Assembly: GCF_000365305.1 (NCBI RefSeq)
Contig: NZ_CM001841.1
Coordinates: 859,553 to 923,552, forward strand
DNA: 64,000 bases
Origin: Dickeya dianthicola NCPPB 453
Lineage (GTDB): Bacteria; Pseudomonadota; Gammaproteobacteria; Enterobacterales; Enterobacteriaceae
Reading direction: 5' to 3'
Part shown: positions 43,680 through 53,437 of the stretch, one piece after another
How the letters are laid out: every line of letters starts with the position of its first letter
Position numbering within the stretch: position 1 is the first letter of the stretch
Position numbers and translations under genes: made by a program
Notes under the pieces: generated by a model
Told to the model about the DNA's origin: nothing
Database searches by the model: none
Seen by the model: only the letters and a program-made list of their open reading frames with translations

Positions 43680-44849
43680 ATGAATAACCTGCCTCCTCTC
43701 TCGCTGTGGCGCTGGCTGTGCATCCGCATTTTGTCGCTGGCGATTGGTTCGGTGGTGCTGATCGCCATCTGCATGTGGTTGCGGTTTGCCATTTGGAATC
43801 TGTGGGTTGTCCACAGTATGCCAGAGGCGGTGCGCCATGAATTCGCCGTATTGCAGAGCAACCCCGATCTGAACCGCACCCGTTACTACGAGATTCTGGA
43901 TGCCTGGTACGGCCCGAAATCTTTCGACCTGTCGATTGCCTCTGAAGACTGGCTGATCCTTGGCGTGTTGGTGCTGGTCGCCATTCCGCTGATTGTGATG
44001 TTGGGGCTGTGGGCCGCCCGGCCGCTGTCGGTACAGTTCAGCCAACTGGCGATGTCGGCGCGCGCGGTGGCGCGCGGGCAGTTCGCCACCCGCGCCCGCA
44101 TGGTGCCGGGCGCGCCGGCGGAACTGACGCTGCTGACCCGTGACTTCAACGCCATGACCGCCCAACTGGAGCGCTATGAGCGCGAACTGCACGCCTCGCA
44201 TGTGGCGATGGCGCACGAGCTGCGCTCGCCGCTGACCGCCGCGATGGGGCGGTTGCAAGGGATGCTGGACGGCGTTTTTTCTCCCGACGACCGGCAATTG
44301 CAGATGGTGATGAACCAGATGCAGAACCTCAACCGCCTGATTGAGGACCTGCATGTGCTGTCGATGGTCAGCGCGGGTCAACTGGCTATCGATAAGACCC
44401 GGCTGAACCCGGTAGCGTTGCTGCGCGACCGTATCGCCTGGCTGAAACCACATGCCGACGCGGCGGGTTTTACCATCACGTTGCATGGCGATGAAGAGGG
44501 ATATTGCCTGGCGGATCCGCTCCGGCTGGGGCAGGTCTTCACCATCCTGATGGATAACGCGCTACGCTACGCGGCAGAGGGCAAGGCGCAGCATATTGAG
44601 GTGGCGCGGCGCCAGCATCGCTGGTTGATCCGGTTTCGTGACTACGGCCCCGGCGTGAGCGCGGCTTTCCTGCCGTCTATTTTCGAGCGTTTTTCCCGTG
44701 CCGATACCTCGCGGGCGCGCCATTCCGGCGGCAGCGGGCTGGGGTTGTCGATAGCCCAGGCGATTTGCGAAGCGCTTGGCGGCAGCCTGACGGCGGAAAA
44801 TCACCCGGAAGGCGGCATGTGCTTTACTCTCGAACTGCCGGCGGTGTGA
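43680..44849 (+). CDS. Sensor histidine kinase (AdeS-like)
   Basis: A 389-residue membrane kinase. Transmembrane helices near residues 15-38 and 82-104 flank a periplasmic sensor loop of about 45 residues; a HAMP linker leads to the H-box MAHELRSPLTAAMGRLQGML, N-box ILMDNALRYA, and G-boxes DYGPGV and GGSGLGLSIAQ. It should phosphorylate the preceding response regulator. The signal is unknown; regulation of the downstream efflux genes is inferred from order. Confidence 0.92.
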   Translation: MNNLPPLSLWRWLCIRILSLAIGSVVLIAICMWLRFAIWNLWVVHSMPEAVRHEFAVLQSNPDLNRTRYYEILDAWYGPKSFDLSIASEDWLILGVLVLVAIPLIVMLGLWAARPLSVQFSQLAMSARAVARGQFATRARMVPGAPAELTLLTRDFNAMTAQLERYERELHASHVAMAHELRSPLTAAMGRLQGMLDGVFSPDDRQLQMVMNQMQNLNRLIEDLHVLSMVSAGQLAIDKTRLNPVALLRDRIAWLKPHADAAGFTITLHGDEEGYCLADPLRLGQVFTILMDNALRYAAEGKAQHIEVARRQHRWLIRFRDYGPGVSAAFLPSIFERFSRADTSRARHSGGSGLGLSIAQAICEALGGSLTAENHPEGGMCFTLELPAV

Positions 44850-44979
44850 CGTCACCACAGGATGGCGGTTGGGAGCGAGCCGATTTTTCAGCGTCCTTGA
44901 CAGTTTCTTGATGAAGCGTGGAAACAATCTGGAAATGTGTGCGGTGTAATGATTACCAGTTGGTAACAGGAAGCCCATC

Positions 44980-46122
44980 ATGACGAATACAGAGTCCACC
45001 TTTTGCGCCCTTCATCACGTAGCCTGTCGCGGGGGCGACGCTGGTTTTCGCGTCGGTGGGCTCGGAACCCTGCTGCTGGCCGCCAGCCTGTTGTCCGGCT
45101 GCAACGACGCCGGCCGCGAAGCGGCAGCCGCGCCGCTGCGCCCGGTTCGCACGGTCACCGTCGCGCCATCCGTCGCCGGCGAGGTTTTATCCCAGACCGG
45201 CGAGATCCGCCCGACCGAAGAGACTGCGCTGGGCTTCCGTCTGGATGGGCGGGTGGTGTCGCGTGCGGTGGATGTGGGCGCCGTCGTGAAGCAAGGCGAG
45301 GTGATCGCCACGCTGGATGCCCGCGACAGCGAAAACCAGCTGCAAAGCGCTAAAGCGGACCTGGCTCGCGCGGCGGCCTCGGAACGGCTGGCGGAGCAGA
45401 ACCTTAAGCGCATGAAACAGCTGGCGCCCAACGGCGCTATTGCCCGTTCGCAACTGGATGAGGCGCAGTCGAACTGGTCCTCGGCGGTTTCCGTGCGTGA
45501 AAGCGCGCAGGCCAGCGTCAACAGCGAGCAGGATCGTCTGGGCTATACCCGGTTGTCTGCGCCGATCGCCGGGGTGATCACCGCGGTCAGCGCCAACCCC
45601 GGCCAGGTGGTGAACGCCGGTCAGGAGGTGGTGCGGCTGGCGACGTTCGCCGGCCGCGACGCGGTGTTCAATGTCTCCGAGCGTCTCATCGCCAGCGGCC
45701 TGAACGATCCGCTGGTAACGGTGTCGCTGTTGTCCAACCCGGCTATCAAAACCCAGGGACATGTGCGTGACGTCAGCCCGCTGGCTGATGCGCAAACCCG
45801 CACCTGGCGGGTGCGAATTTCTCTTGTCGAACCGCCGCCAGAGATGGTGCTGGGCGCGACCGTACAGGGCGAGGTTACGCTGCCGGGCGGCAATGTCATC
45901 AACCTGCCTGCCTCGGCGCTGACCCGTCAGGGCGGCCGCCCGGCGGTGTTTGTGGTCGACCCGCAAACGCAGACGCTGCGGCTGCAACCGATCACCCTGC
46001 GTCATTACAGCGACTCGCAGATGGTTGTCGCCGACGGTCTGGCCGCCGGCGACAAGGTGGCCACCGCCGGCGTCAGCAAGCTGCGGGCCGGCGAGAAGGT
46101 TACGCTGGCGGAGGCGCAGTAA
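44980..46122 (+). CDS. RND efflux periplasmic adaptor lipoprotein
   Basis: A 380-residue membrane-fusion protein. The N-terminus has a lipobox LLSGC after a hydrophobic stretch (LGTLLLAASLLSGC), so it is anchored as a lipoprotein; the signal peptide is unusually long. Lipoyl halves VSRAVDVGAVVKQGEVIATL and APIAGVITAVSANPGQVV flank the coiled-coil hairpin (DLARAAASERLAEQNLKRMK). The stop overlaps the permease start by one base. No outer-membrane channel gene is present, so TolC is the likely partner. Confidence 0.92.
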   Translation: MTNTESTFCALHHVACRGGDAGFRVGGLGTLLLAASLLSGCNDAGREAAAAPLRPVRTVTVAPSVAGEVLSQTGEIRPTEETALGFRLDGRVVSRAVDVGAVVKQGEVIATLDARDSENQLQSAKADLARAAASERLAEQNLKRMKQLAPNGAIARSQLDEAQSNWSSAVSVRESAQASVNSEQDRLGYTRLSAPIAGVITAVSANPGQVVNAGQEVVRLATFAGRDAVFNVSERLIASGLNDPLVTVSLLSNPAIKTQGHVRDVSPLADAQTRTWRVRISLVEPPPEMVLGATVQGEVTLPGGNVINLPASALTRQGGRPAVFVVDPQTQTLRLQPITLRHYSDSQMVVADGLAAGDKVATAGVSKLRAGEKVTLAEAQ

Positions 46123-49100
46123 TGTCATCCGGATTCAAACAACAATGGAATCTCTCCGCCTGGGCGCTGGCCCATCAGCAACTGGTGGCTTTTTTCATGC
46201 TGGTGATTGTGGCGGCGGGCGTGATGAGCTACGAACGGCTGCCGCGCAACGAAGACCCGGCTTTTACCATTAAAACCGCGGTGGTGTCCGCCAGTTGGCC
46301 GGGCGCCACGGTGCAGGACACCGTCAGTTTCGTCACCGATGTGCTGGAAAAGAAGCTACAGGAAACCCCTTACCTTGATTTTATCGAGAGTTACAGCCGC
46401 CCCGGCGAAGCGGTGATTTTCGTCAACCTGCGCGACAGTACGCCGCCGTCCGAGGTACAGGGCATTTGGTACGCCATTCGCAAAAAGATGAAGGATATTG
46501 CGCCCAGTCTGCCGGACGGCGTGGGCGAACCGGCGGTCAACGACGAATTCGATGATACCTTCGGTACGATTTACGGCTTTACCGCCGACGGTTATTCGCC
46601 GCGCGAGCTGCGCGACAGGGTGGATGATATCCGTACCGAACTGCTCGCCACGCCGGATGTCGGCAAAATCGATGTGCTGGGCGTGCAGGACGAGCAGATT
46701 GTGGCGGCGTTTTCCCCACGGCAACTGGCCGGCATGGGGCTGGACTTGCAACAGGTGACGGCGGCGCTACAGGCGCAGAACGCCGTCAGCCCGACCGGCG
46801 CCATCCGCACCGATAACGACAAAGTGGCGCTGCGCGTCAGCGGCGCGTTTGTTTCCGAAGAAAGCCTGCGTCAGGTGACGCTGCACATCGGCGGTCGCTT
46901 TATCCCGCTGACCGATATCGCTACGGTGTACCGTCAGGCGGCGGAACCGCCGGCGCCGGCGTTTCGCGTCAATGGGCAACCGGCCATCGGTCTGGCAGTC
47001 TCGATGGCGCCGACCGGCAACATGCTGGATTTCGGTCAGGCGCTGCGCAGCAAGATGGCGACGATCGGCGCATCGCTGCCGCACGGTATCGAGGTCATCA
47101 ACGTGGCGGACCAGTCATCGGTGGTGAAATCTTCGGTTAACGGTTTCGTCAAGGTGCTGCTGGAAGCGGTGGTGATCGTGCTGGCGGTGTCGTTCGTGTC
47201 GCTGGGCAGCCGCGCCGGGCTGGTGGTGGCGGCCTCGATTCCGATGGTGCTGACGATGACGTTCACCGGCATGGAGATAGCCGGCATCGGCTTGCAGCGC
47301 ATTTCGCTGGGCGCGTTGATCATCGCGCTCGGGCTGCTGGTGGACGATGCCATGATCACGGTAGAGGCGATGGTGTCCAGCCTGGAGAAGGGCGAGGCCC
47401 GCGAACAGGCCGCCACCCGCGCCTACGACACCACCGCATTTCCGATGCTGACCGGTACGCTGGTGATGGTGGCGGGCTTCATCCCGGTCGGGTTTGCCGC
47501 TTCCAGCGCCGGCGAATACTGTTACTCGCTGTTTATTGTGGTGCTGATTTCGCTGCTCAGCTCCTGGGCGGTGGCGGTGCTGTTCTCGCCGCTGATCGGC
47601 GTCTGGCTGCTGCCGAAGGCGATGAACGCTCATGATCACCACGCCGGTCGCCTGTCGCGGGCGTATGACCGCCTGCTGTCGACGGCGCTGCGCTATCGCG
47701 GCCGCACGCTGTTGTTATCGGTGGCGCTGCTGGCGCTGGCGGTGGTGGCCGCCGGTCGGCTGGAGGGCGAGTTTTTCCCGGCGTCGGACCGGCCGGAACT
47801 GCTGGTCAGCCTGACGCTGCCGCGCAATGCATCGCAGCAAGCCACCGAACGGGAAGTGGTGCGGCTGGAGCAGTCGCTGACGAACGATCCGGACTTGGAT
47901 CATTTCTCCACGTATGTCGGGTCCGGTGCGGTGCGTTTCTATTTGCCGATGGATGTGCTGTTGCAGAATGAGAACATCGCGCAGTTGGTGGTGGTGGCGA
48001 AAGGGCTAAAAGAACGGGATGCGTTGCGCGCCCGGCTGGAAAAGCGCTTGCAGCAGGATTTCAGCCACCTGGTGACCCGCGTGTCGCCGCTGGAGCTGGG
48101 GCCGCCGGTCGGTTGGCCGCTTAAGTACCGGGTAACCGGGCCGGATATCGACAAGGTGCGCGAGTACGCCGCCGGGCTGGCGACGTTGATTGGCGGCAAT
48201 CCCGACGCGCGCGAGGTTAACCTGACCGCCGGCGAACCGGAGCGCGCCATCCGCATCGACCTCAACCAGACTGAAGCGCGGGCGGTGGGCATCAGCTCGC
48301 AGGATGTGGCCAGCGCGCTGGCGACCATTTTCTCCGGTTCGGTCGTAACCAGCGTGCGCGATCGCAACCGAATGGTGGGAGTGGTGGTGCGCGCCCGGGA
48401 TGAGGAGCGCCAGAATCTGGATACCGTCGCCAGCCTGCAACTGCGCGCCGCTAACGGCCAGCGGGTGCCGCTGGGGCAGATAGCATCCGTCGGGTACGGC
48501 GTGGATGAGCCGATCATCTGGCGTCGGCAGCGTCTGCCGTTTATCACCGTGCAGACCGACCTGGCGCCGGGCGTGCGCGCCCAGACCTTATCGACCACGC
48601 TGGCGCCGCAGGTGGCGGCCTATCAGGCGGCGCTGCCGGCCGGTTATCACATCGAAGAAGGTGGTTCGGCGGCGGAGTCTAACAAGGGCAATAATTCGGT
48701 GTATCAGGTGTTGCCGGTGACGCTGCTGGTGATGCTGATTTTGCTGATGGTGCAGTTGCAGCGCTTCTCGCGCATGATGCTGGCGCTGCTGATGGCGCCG
48801 TTCGGGCTGATTGGCGTGGTGGCGGCGATGTTGCCGACCGGTACGCCGATGGGTTTCGTCGCCTTGCTGGGGGTGATCGCGCTGGCGGGGATGATCATTC
48901 GTAACGCGGTTATTTTGATCAGCGAAGTGGACACCAACACGGCGGCGGGCATGACGACCAACGAGGCGATTATTCATGCCGCCCGTCACCGTTCCCGCCC
49001 GATTTTGTTGACCGCGCTGGCGGCGATTCTGGGGATGATCCCGATCGCCACCCAGGTATTCTGGGGACCGATGGCCTACGCCATCATCGGCGGGTTGATC

Positions 49101-49187
49101 GTCGCCACGCTGCTGACGCTGACGGTGCTGCCAGCGGCGGTAAGTCTGGTGATGCAGTGGGAAACGCGCGTCAAAATGCAGCGGTAA
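46122..49187 (+). CDS. RND multidrug efflux permease
   Basis: A 1021-residue, 12-helix proton-driven pump. Landmarks are the first helix and NEDPAFTIKTAVVSASWPGA, the TM4 proton-relay aspartates in GLLVDDAMITVEAMVSSLEK, and the C-terminal repeat with GMIIRNAVILISEVDTNTAA and AILGMIPIATQVFWGPMAYA. It works with the adaptor encoded upstream (shared base at the junction). The sequence is HAE1-like, related to the MexK/TriC branch as far as I can judge; substrates cannot be read off. Confidence 0.92.
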   Translation: MSSGFKQQWNLSAWALAHQQLVAFFMLVIVAAGVMSYERLPRNEDPAFTIKTAVVSASWPGATVQDTVSFVTDVLEKKLQETPYLDFIESYSRPGEAVIFVNLRDSTPPSEVQGIWYAIRKKMKDIAPSLPDGVGEPAVNDEFDDTFGTIYGFTADGYSPRELRDRVDDIRTELLATPDVGKIDVLGVQDEQIVAAFSPRQLAGMGLDLQQVTAALQAQNAVSPTGAIRTDNDKVALRVSGAFVSEESLRQVTLHIGGRFIPLTDIATVYRQAAEPPAPAFRVNGQPAIGLAVSMAPTGNMLDFGQALRSKMATIGASLPHGIEVINVADQSSVVKSSVNGFVKVLLEAVVIVLAVSFVSLGSRAGLVVAASIPMVLTMTFTGMEIAGIGLQRISLGALIIALGLLVDDAMITVEAMVSSLEKGEAREQAATRAYDTTAFPMLTGTLVMVAGFIPVGFAASSAGEYCYSLFIVVLISLLSSWAVAVLFSPLIGVWLLPKAMNAHDHHAGRLSRAYDRLLSTALRYRGRTLLLSVALLALAVVAAGRLEGEFFPASDRPELLVSLTLPRNASQQATEREVVRLEQSLTNDPDLDHFSTYVGSGAVRFYLPMDVLLQNENIAQLVVVAKGLKERDALRARLEKRLQQDFSHLVTRVSPLELGPPVGWPLKYRVTGPDIDKVREYAAGLATLIGGNPDAREVNLTAGEPERAIRIDLNQTEARAVGISSQDVASALATIFSGSVVTSVRDRNRMVGVVVRARDEERQNLDTVASLQLRAANGQRVPLGQIASVGYGVDEPIIWRRQRLPFITVQTDLAPGVRAQTLSTTLAPQVAAYQAALPAGYHIEEGGSAAESNKGNNSVYQVLPVTLLVMLILLMVQLQRFSRMMLALLMAPFGLIGVVAAMLPTGTPMGFVALLGVIALAGMIIRNAVILISEVDTNTAAGMTTNEAIIHAARHRSRPILLTALAAILGMIPIATQVFWGPMAYAIIGGLIVATLLTLTVLPAAVSLVMQWETRVKMQR

Positions 49188-49218
49188 AGCCGGTGAGGGG
49201 ATGAATCGCCGAACTGTG

Positions 49219-49244
49219 CCCCGGCATCCGTCACGATGCCGGGG
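49219..49244. terminator. Hairpin between the RND and traF-like genes
   Basis: A perfect ten-pair stem CCCCGGCATC / GATGCCGGGG with a six-base loop between convergent genes; no T-run follows. Confidence 0.65.
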
Positions 49245-49252
49245 GAACAGGA

Positions 49253-50500
49253 TCAGAAGGTAAAGCTCAGTTTGGCGGCGGCGCCGTAGGTGTGTTTGCT
49301 TTCGGTGCCGACCATGCCGGTCAGGTCAAGGTGTACGCCAAACGGCGACAGGCCGAGACCGGCGGTGACCAGATTCTTGTCGCTGTCGCGCACATTGGCG
49401 CGGTAACCGACGCGCAACTGCGCCCAGGACAGCACGCGGTATTCCGCACCCACTCCGGCGTACTGGTTTTTCTTTTCGGAATCAAAACCGCTGGCGGGCG
49501 TCAGGTCGATATCGGTGGCCAGCGTCAGCGTTTCCGTGCTCCAGGCGGTGCCCGCGGTGACCTGCGGGCGAAGGTGGAAGGTTCGCTGTATGCCCTGCAC
49601 CTCTTTGGTGTCGATACGGCGGCCAATCAGGTTCTGCGCCACCAGCCCGGCGCTCCAGCGTGAGGTCAGATCGGTACTGAAACCGAGATCCAGGTTGGCG
49701 CCGGAGCTGGATTTCTTGAATTCCGAATTGCGGAAATCGGACGTGCTGTAGTTGTTGATCGACGCAATATAGTTATAGGTATCGATCCGTTGCAGTTTGG
49801 GGGTGATGCCCACGGAAACCGGCTGGCCGGCGATGCTGAACGCTTTCGCCATCGCGACGCCGTATTCGGTCACCAGCGCGCCGGCGCCTTCGGCCCGGGA
49901 GGTGAAGTTATTCAGGTCGGCCGCGGTGGGAATGGCGGCGCCCGCCGCTACGCTATCCAGATAGGCCAGATCGCGGTCGGTCACCACCGCCCTGGCATTC
50001 GCCACGCCCCAGCCTTTGACGACGACGGCGAAAGGCAGCGTGTCGTTGGGAACCGCCACCACGGTAGAGGCGGCGGCATCGCCGTAAGCGCGGGCGTTGT
50101 TGATGCTATTCAACTCGCCTCTCAGCGACTGAAAGGAGGAGATGCCCTGTTGCAGCGCCAGCCGACGCAACAGCGGGTTGGTGATGCCGCTGCTGGAATT
50201 CAGCAGGTCTTTGATACTGTCCCAGCTGGTTTTGATGCGGTCGAACTTGTCTTCTACTTTGTCGGGGTCTGACACCACCACGCCTACCGAAGGCAGGATC
50301 AGGCTAACGTTGTCGCTGGCTTGCGCTTTGGTCAGCAGCGCCGGGTTGGTCAGCGCGGCAGAGCCGTAGTGCGATGAAGCGACCCCGGTTCCACCCATAG
50401 CGTCATTTCTTGCATCCGACCCGATTCCAGCGGCAAAGGTTATGGCAGGAGAAAACAGACCCGCTACCGTTATGGCGCGGACAAATAATTTTTTATGCAT
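49253..50500 (-). CDS. Orphan TraF-like (TraF_2) outer-membrane protein
   Basis: A 415-residue exported protein with signal peptide FVRAITVAGLFSPAITFAAG and a beta-rich mature part ending in aromatic-terminated strands (AAKLSFTF), like FadL/PorV-type barrels. NDAMGGTGVASSHYGSAALT and TNPALL are typical of proteins annotated as conjugal-transfer TraF in Pfam family TraF_2. No other transfer gene is near, so a role in conjugation is doubtful; an outer-membrane uptake or sorting role is as likely. Monocistronic. Confidence 0.78.
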   Translation of the reverse strand: MHKKLFVRAITVAGLFSPAITFAAGIGSDARNDAMGGTGVASSHYGSAALTNPALLTKAQASDNVSLILPSVGVVVSDPDKVEDKFDRIKTSWDSIKDLLNSSSGITNPLLRRLALQQGISSFQSLRGELNSINNARAYGDAAASTVVAVPNDTLPFAVVVKGWGVANARAVVTDRDLAYLDSVAAGAAIPTAADLNNFTSRAEGAGALVTEYGVAMAKAFSIAGQPVSVGITPKLQRIDTYNYIASINNYSTSDFRNSEFKKSSSGANLDLGFSTDLTSRWSAGLVAQNLIGRRIDTKEVQGIQRTFHLRPQVTAGTAWSTETLTLATDIDLTPASGFDSEKKNQYAGVGAEYRVLSWAQLRVGYRANVRDSDKNLVTAGLGLSPFGVHLDLTGMVGTESKHTYGAAAKLSFTF

Positions 50501-51213
50501 ACGAGCATTCCTTTATCGACGAAGGTATTGAGGAAAAAATTCCTTTTTGCTGTGTGCTCGTAATTTTTTTAGATACAAACGCGGTAACTAAAATAAATAA
50601 AAACTGAGGACACCCTTGTGCAGGCTGAGCAAAAATAGACCTTGGTTGAAAGGAATGAATATCTCGAACCAAACTGAGACTGCGTTTCGGTGTGTCTTTC
50701 GATAAGAGAGGCACAGCCTAGCATTTTCATTTCCAGCGGTGATAGCCTTTTACCCGGTTTCAGGCATAACCAGGTATGAAATTTCCTAGTGGATTGAATT
50801 TATTGAATTTATTGATTGGTTGAATAAAGGGGTTTAATTCGTCTTATTTGGGGGAATGAATTTCTTGAATTAACGGAATGGTTGTGTCTGTTTTTAAATC
50901 ATCGCTCCCACCAGATAAAGAGAATATTCATTTGCAGTGATCCGGATTCTTTCACTGTTTTTCCTACGACGGTATTCGGCGTTATTCCATCAGATTCTTT
51001 TATGCTGATATGGACTGCCGATGTCTGATGTGGGCGAAGATCGCGGCGCGCGAAAGCGATTGCTTATTTAAGAGAGCCTCCTTACTCTGAAACGCTTATA
51101 CCCGTCATACTTCACGTTGCAGGTGCGTTGGCTTTCTTGCAACTCGAATTATTTTGGGTATAGGCGCAATGCGATTCGGTGAGCGGCAATCAGTGGGCGA
51201 CGAAGGGTAAGGT
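50501..51213. other. Long gene-free interval
   Basis: About 710 bases. Contains the traF-like promoter region, a short ATTGAATTT direct repeat (50793-50801, 50802-50810), and a complete palindromic repeat at 51097-51162. No convincing gene. Confidence 0.5.
51097..51162. repeat. Complete dispersed palindromic repeat element
   Basis: A 66-base element with imperfect terminal inverted arms, TATACCCGTCATACTTCACG at the left and CTCGAATTATTTTGGGTATA at the right, and TTGCA / TGCAA just inside. A half copy of the same arm lies at 10738-10763. Confidence 0.72.
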
Positions 51214-51609
51214 ATGCGGACAATCGAAAAATTTCAGCGCGGTGATTTACTGGCGGCAGCCTGCCCGTCCCGCGAAGTGTTACAACATATCACCAGTCGC
51301 TGGGGCATCCTGATCCTGATCGTGCTGGAATCAAAAACGCTTCGCTTCAGCGAACTGCGCCGCCTGATCAATGGCGTCAGCGAACGTATGCTGGCCCAGA
51401 CATTACAAAGTCTGGAAGGCGACGGCTTGATCAACCGGGTGGCCTATGACGTGGTGCCGCCGCACGTGGAATACAGCTTGACCCCGTTGGGGCAAGAAGC
51501 CGCGGAGAAGGTGCAGGTGCTGGTGGACTGGATTGAAGACAGCATGCCGCGCATCGCTGAACACTGGAGTGAGTCGGGGACGACGCGATCGCGGAAAACG
51601 TCTGTCTAA
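51214..51609 (+). CDS. HxlR-family winged-helix regulator
   Basis: A 131-residue DNA-binding protein. The motif CPSREVLQHITSRWGILILI followed by LRFSELRRLINGVSERMLAQ and LTPLGQEAAEKV is the HxlR signature; the single Cys near the N-terminus is used for redox or aldehyde sensing in some members. Its usual divergent target gene is missing: upstream is gene-free DNA and downstream a broken IS element, so the target may have been lost. Confidence 0.87.
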   Translation: MRTIEKFQRGDLLAAACPSREVLQHITSRWGILILIVLESKTLRFSELRRLINGVSERMLAQTLQSLEGDGLINRVAYDVVPPHVEYSLTPLGQEAAEKVQVLVDWIEDSMPRIAEHWSESGTTRSRKTSV

Positions 51610-51687
51610 AACGACATATGAACTGGCGGCCAGTGTCGCTGGTTCAGTATTTCGGGTGTGAACGAATGGCTACGCTGGTTGCATCAT

Positions 51688-52002
51688 CTATAAAAAGTCG
51701 GTCTGTATTGTGCATCCGTTTTGTTTGATGAAGCAGGCTTGCAGGCAGAACCGATAGCGGCTCCACGTATTGAAAACGTCGTTTATCAATGATGGATGAG
51801 TGTGACCATGCGCCGCTTTGGTGTCTCGACACAACCGCTTTAAAAATAACCTGATCGCCCCCAGATTCAGCATATTCAGGTAGTTTCTGGCTGTTTTTTC
51901 CGAGCGGGTGGCAATACGGCGATGTTGTTTCAGCCGGGCAAAGCCGCGTTCAACAACGTTGCGTTTTTTGTACCATCGGCTATCGAATTTAATACAGGTT
52001 AA
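51688..52002 (-). pseudogene. IS5-family transposase C-terminal remnant
   Basis: The minus-strand frame reads WYKKRNVVERGFARLKQHRR then IATRSEKTARNYLNMLNLGA, the end of the DDE domain of IS5-family (IS427-like) transposases, with the catalytic Glu in VVERGF. The N-terminal two thirds and any start codon are gone, and the tail runs into unrelated sequence before a stop at 51688. Confidence 0.75.
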
Positions 52003-52017
52003 GTAACAGGTGCGGAT

Positions 52018-52043
52018 TGACCCCGCAGATAATAACGGGGTCA
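52018..52043. repeat. Short inverted repeat TGACCCCG / CGGGGTCA
   Basis: An eight-base perfect inverted repeat with a ten-base AT-rich loop, between the IS5 remnant and the hydrolase gene. It could be a terminator or the excision scar of an element; no T-run decides it. Confidence 0.4.
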
Positions 52044-52090
52044 GAATAATTCTCTACGTCAGATTCTACGGGGTATCAATATTATCGTGG

Positions 52091-52831
52091 TTATCTTTCA
52101 CTGATAACTTCAGGTGTGAGCAGCGACAATAAGTTATCTAAAAATGCGTGTGGCTTCTCTAACATTGGGCTGTGCCCACAATCTTCAATAGCTGTCAGGG
52201 TGACGTTTTCTTTTCTTTGGGATAACGCGACCCACGGTTCAATTGGCGTTATCATATCATTATCTCCCCAAATGAAATGGGTGGGGATAGTGATTTTATT
52301 TAATGCAGTTGGGACATCGTATTTTCTACTGAAAGATAACCATCTTACGATATCTTTATGAATTTGGTTGTCGCTGAATAAATGTGAAATTTCATCGATG
52401 CCGCGCTGAGATACTTTACTTTTATCAAAATAAACGTTGCCCATTAACTGGCGTGCATATTTTTTTTCACCAGTGCGAAGTTCACTTAATGACACGCCCG
52501 CATCCGCCTCAATTTGTCCCGGCGCGCCACTCATAATAAGGCCTTTTACCTGAGGGAGATTCATAGATGTATAATGTAATGCAATTAATGCACCTAATGA
52601 GTTACCCACTAAATACGGCGGTTTGTGACACATTTCCATTACGCTATCAAGGGCATCTTTTGCCTTTTTATAGCTACCACCAAAGGATACCGGTATCGAT
52701 TCATTGAAAACAATGGCACTGTATCCTTTCTTAACAATATCTTCAACAACGGCGTTCCATATCCACCCGCCAGCAAATAAGCCAGGTAAAAAAATGATAG
52801 GATATCCTGAGCCTGTTTTTGTATATAGCAT
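52091..52831 (-). CDS. AT-rich alpha/beta hydrolase
   Basis: A 246-residue cytoplasmic alpha/beta-fold hydrolase. Motifs: oxyanion loop IIFLPGLFAGGWIW, nucleophile Ser in LVGNSLGALIAL, acid Asp in FIWGDNDMITP, His in IEDCGHSPMLEKP. The start MLYTKTGSGYP has GGGAG nine bases upstream. Base composition is clearly more AT-rich than the core genes, and the gene is enclosed by IS remnants, both signs of transfer. Substrate unknown. Confidence 0.82.
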   Translation of the reverse strand: MLYTKTGSGYPIIFLPGLFAGGWIWNAVVEDIVKKGYSAIVFNESIPVSFGGSYKKAKDALDSVMEMCHKPPYLVGNSLGALIALHYTSMNLPQVKGLIMSGAPGQIEADAGVSLSELRTGEKKYARQLMGNVYFDKSKVSQRGIDEISHLFSDNQIHKDIVRWLSFSRKYDVPTALNKITIPTHFIWGDNDMITPIEPWVALSQRKENVTLTAIEDCGHSPMLEKPHAFLDNLLSLLTPEVISER

Positions 52832-53264
52832 GAAAATTATCTCCCTTTGCAATTTTTTATTTTTGAATTTTTTCCCATGAATATAAGTGTGTCACTCACT
52901 ACAAAATGAAAGGTAGTAATTGTGATGGCTATGGTTTTCTGTTTGATGCACTTTATCTGCTACTGATAGTACAGAGATAATTATGGGTTGACAATATTCA
53001 TTGACCAAAAACATTACTTTCTGATGGTTACTCTTATTATTTTAATTATCCATTCATTTAAATATTCCCTTGGTATTGCTTTTGATTATTAATCAAATCT
53101 CTTGTGATTATTATGTATGGATTGACTCTGAATAAATGCATTTATGTTAATTTAAGTGGGATAATATATTGAAGCCGAATATTAATCTCTGAGAGGGGGG
53201 AGGGGATTCCTCTAATTATTTGAATTTGATGTATAATGCTCGTTTTTGAAGTTCCCACATGGTC
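52832..53264. other. AT-rich gene-free interval
   Basis: About 430 bases of very AT-rich DNA carrying the presumed promoter of the hydrolase gene. No gene or repeat recognised. Confidence 0.5.
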
Positions 53265-53432
53265 AGCATTAACGTTCATGTCCTCGTTGTCAGTCTGCTC
53301 AGGTTTATACCCCAATAACCAGAGCACAATCGACGCCAGTGTTGCCAGCAGGCTTGGTACCCAAAGTTGAACCCCGCTTTTACTCCCGCAGCCCAAAACC
53401 AAATCGCTCGCTTTTTTCATCACGAAAGTTTT
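53265..53432 (-). pseudogene. IS4-family transposase remnant with frameshift
   Basis: On the minus strand one frame reads QNFRDEKSERFGFGLRE before a stop, and the neighbouring frame continues SGVQLWVPSLLATLASIVLW then LLGYKPEQTD. Together they match the C-terminal end of IS4-family transposases (the region around the conserved Glu and the hydrophobic tail), so a frameshift near 53376 has broken it. Abuts the IS21 remnant. Confidence 0.6.
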
Positions 53433-53437
53433 GCTCA

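Noticed and set aside
49253..50500. Evidence of a conjugative element from the TraF-like gene
   Set aside because: No relaxase, coupling protein or type IV secretion gene is present anywhere in the window.
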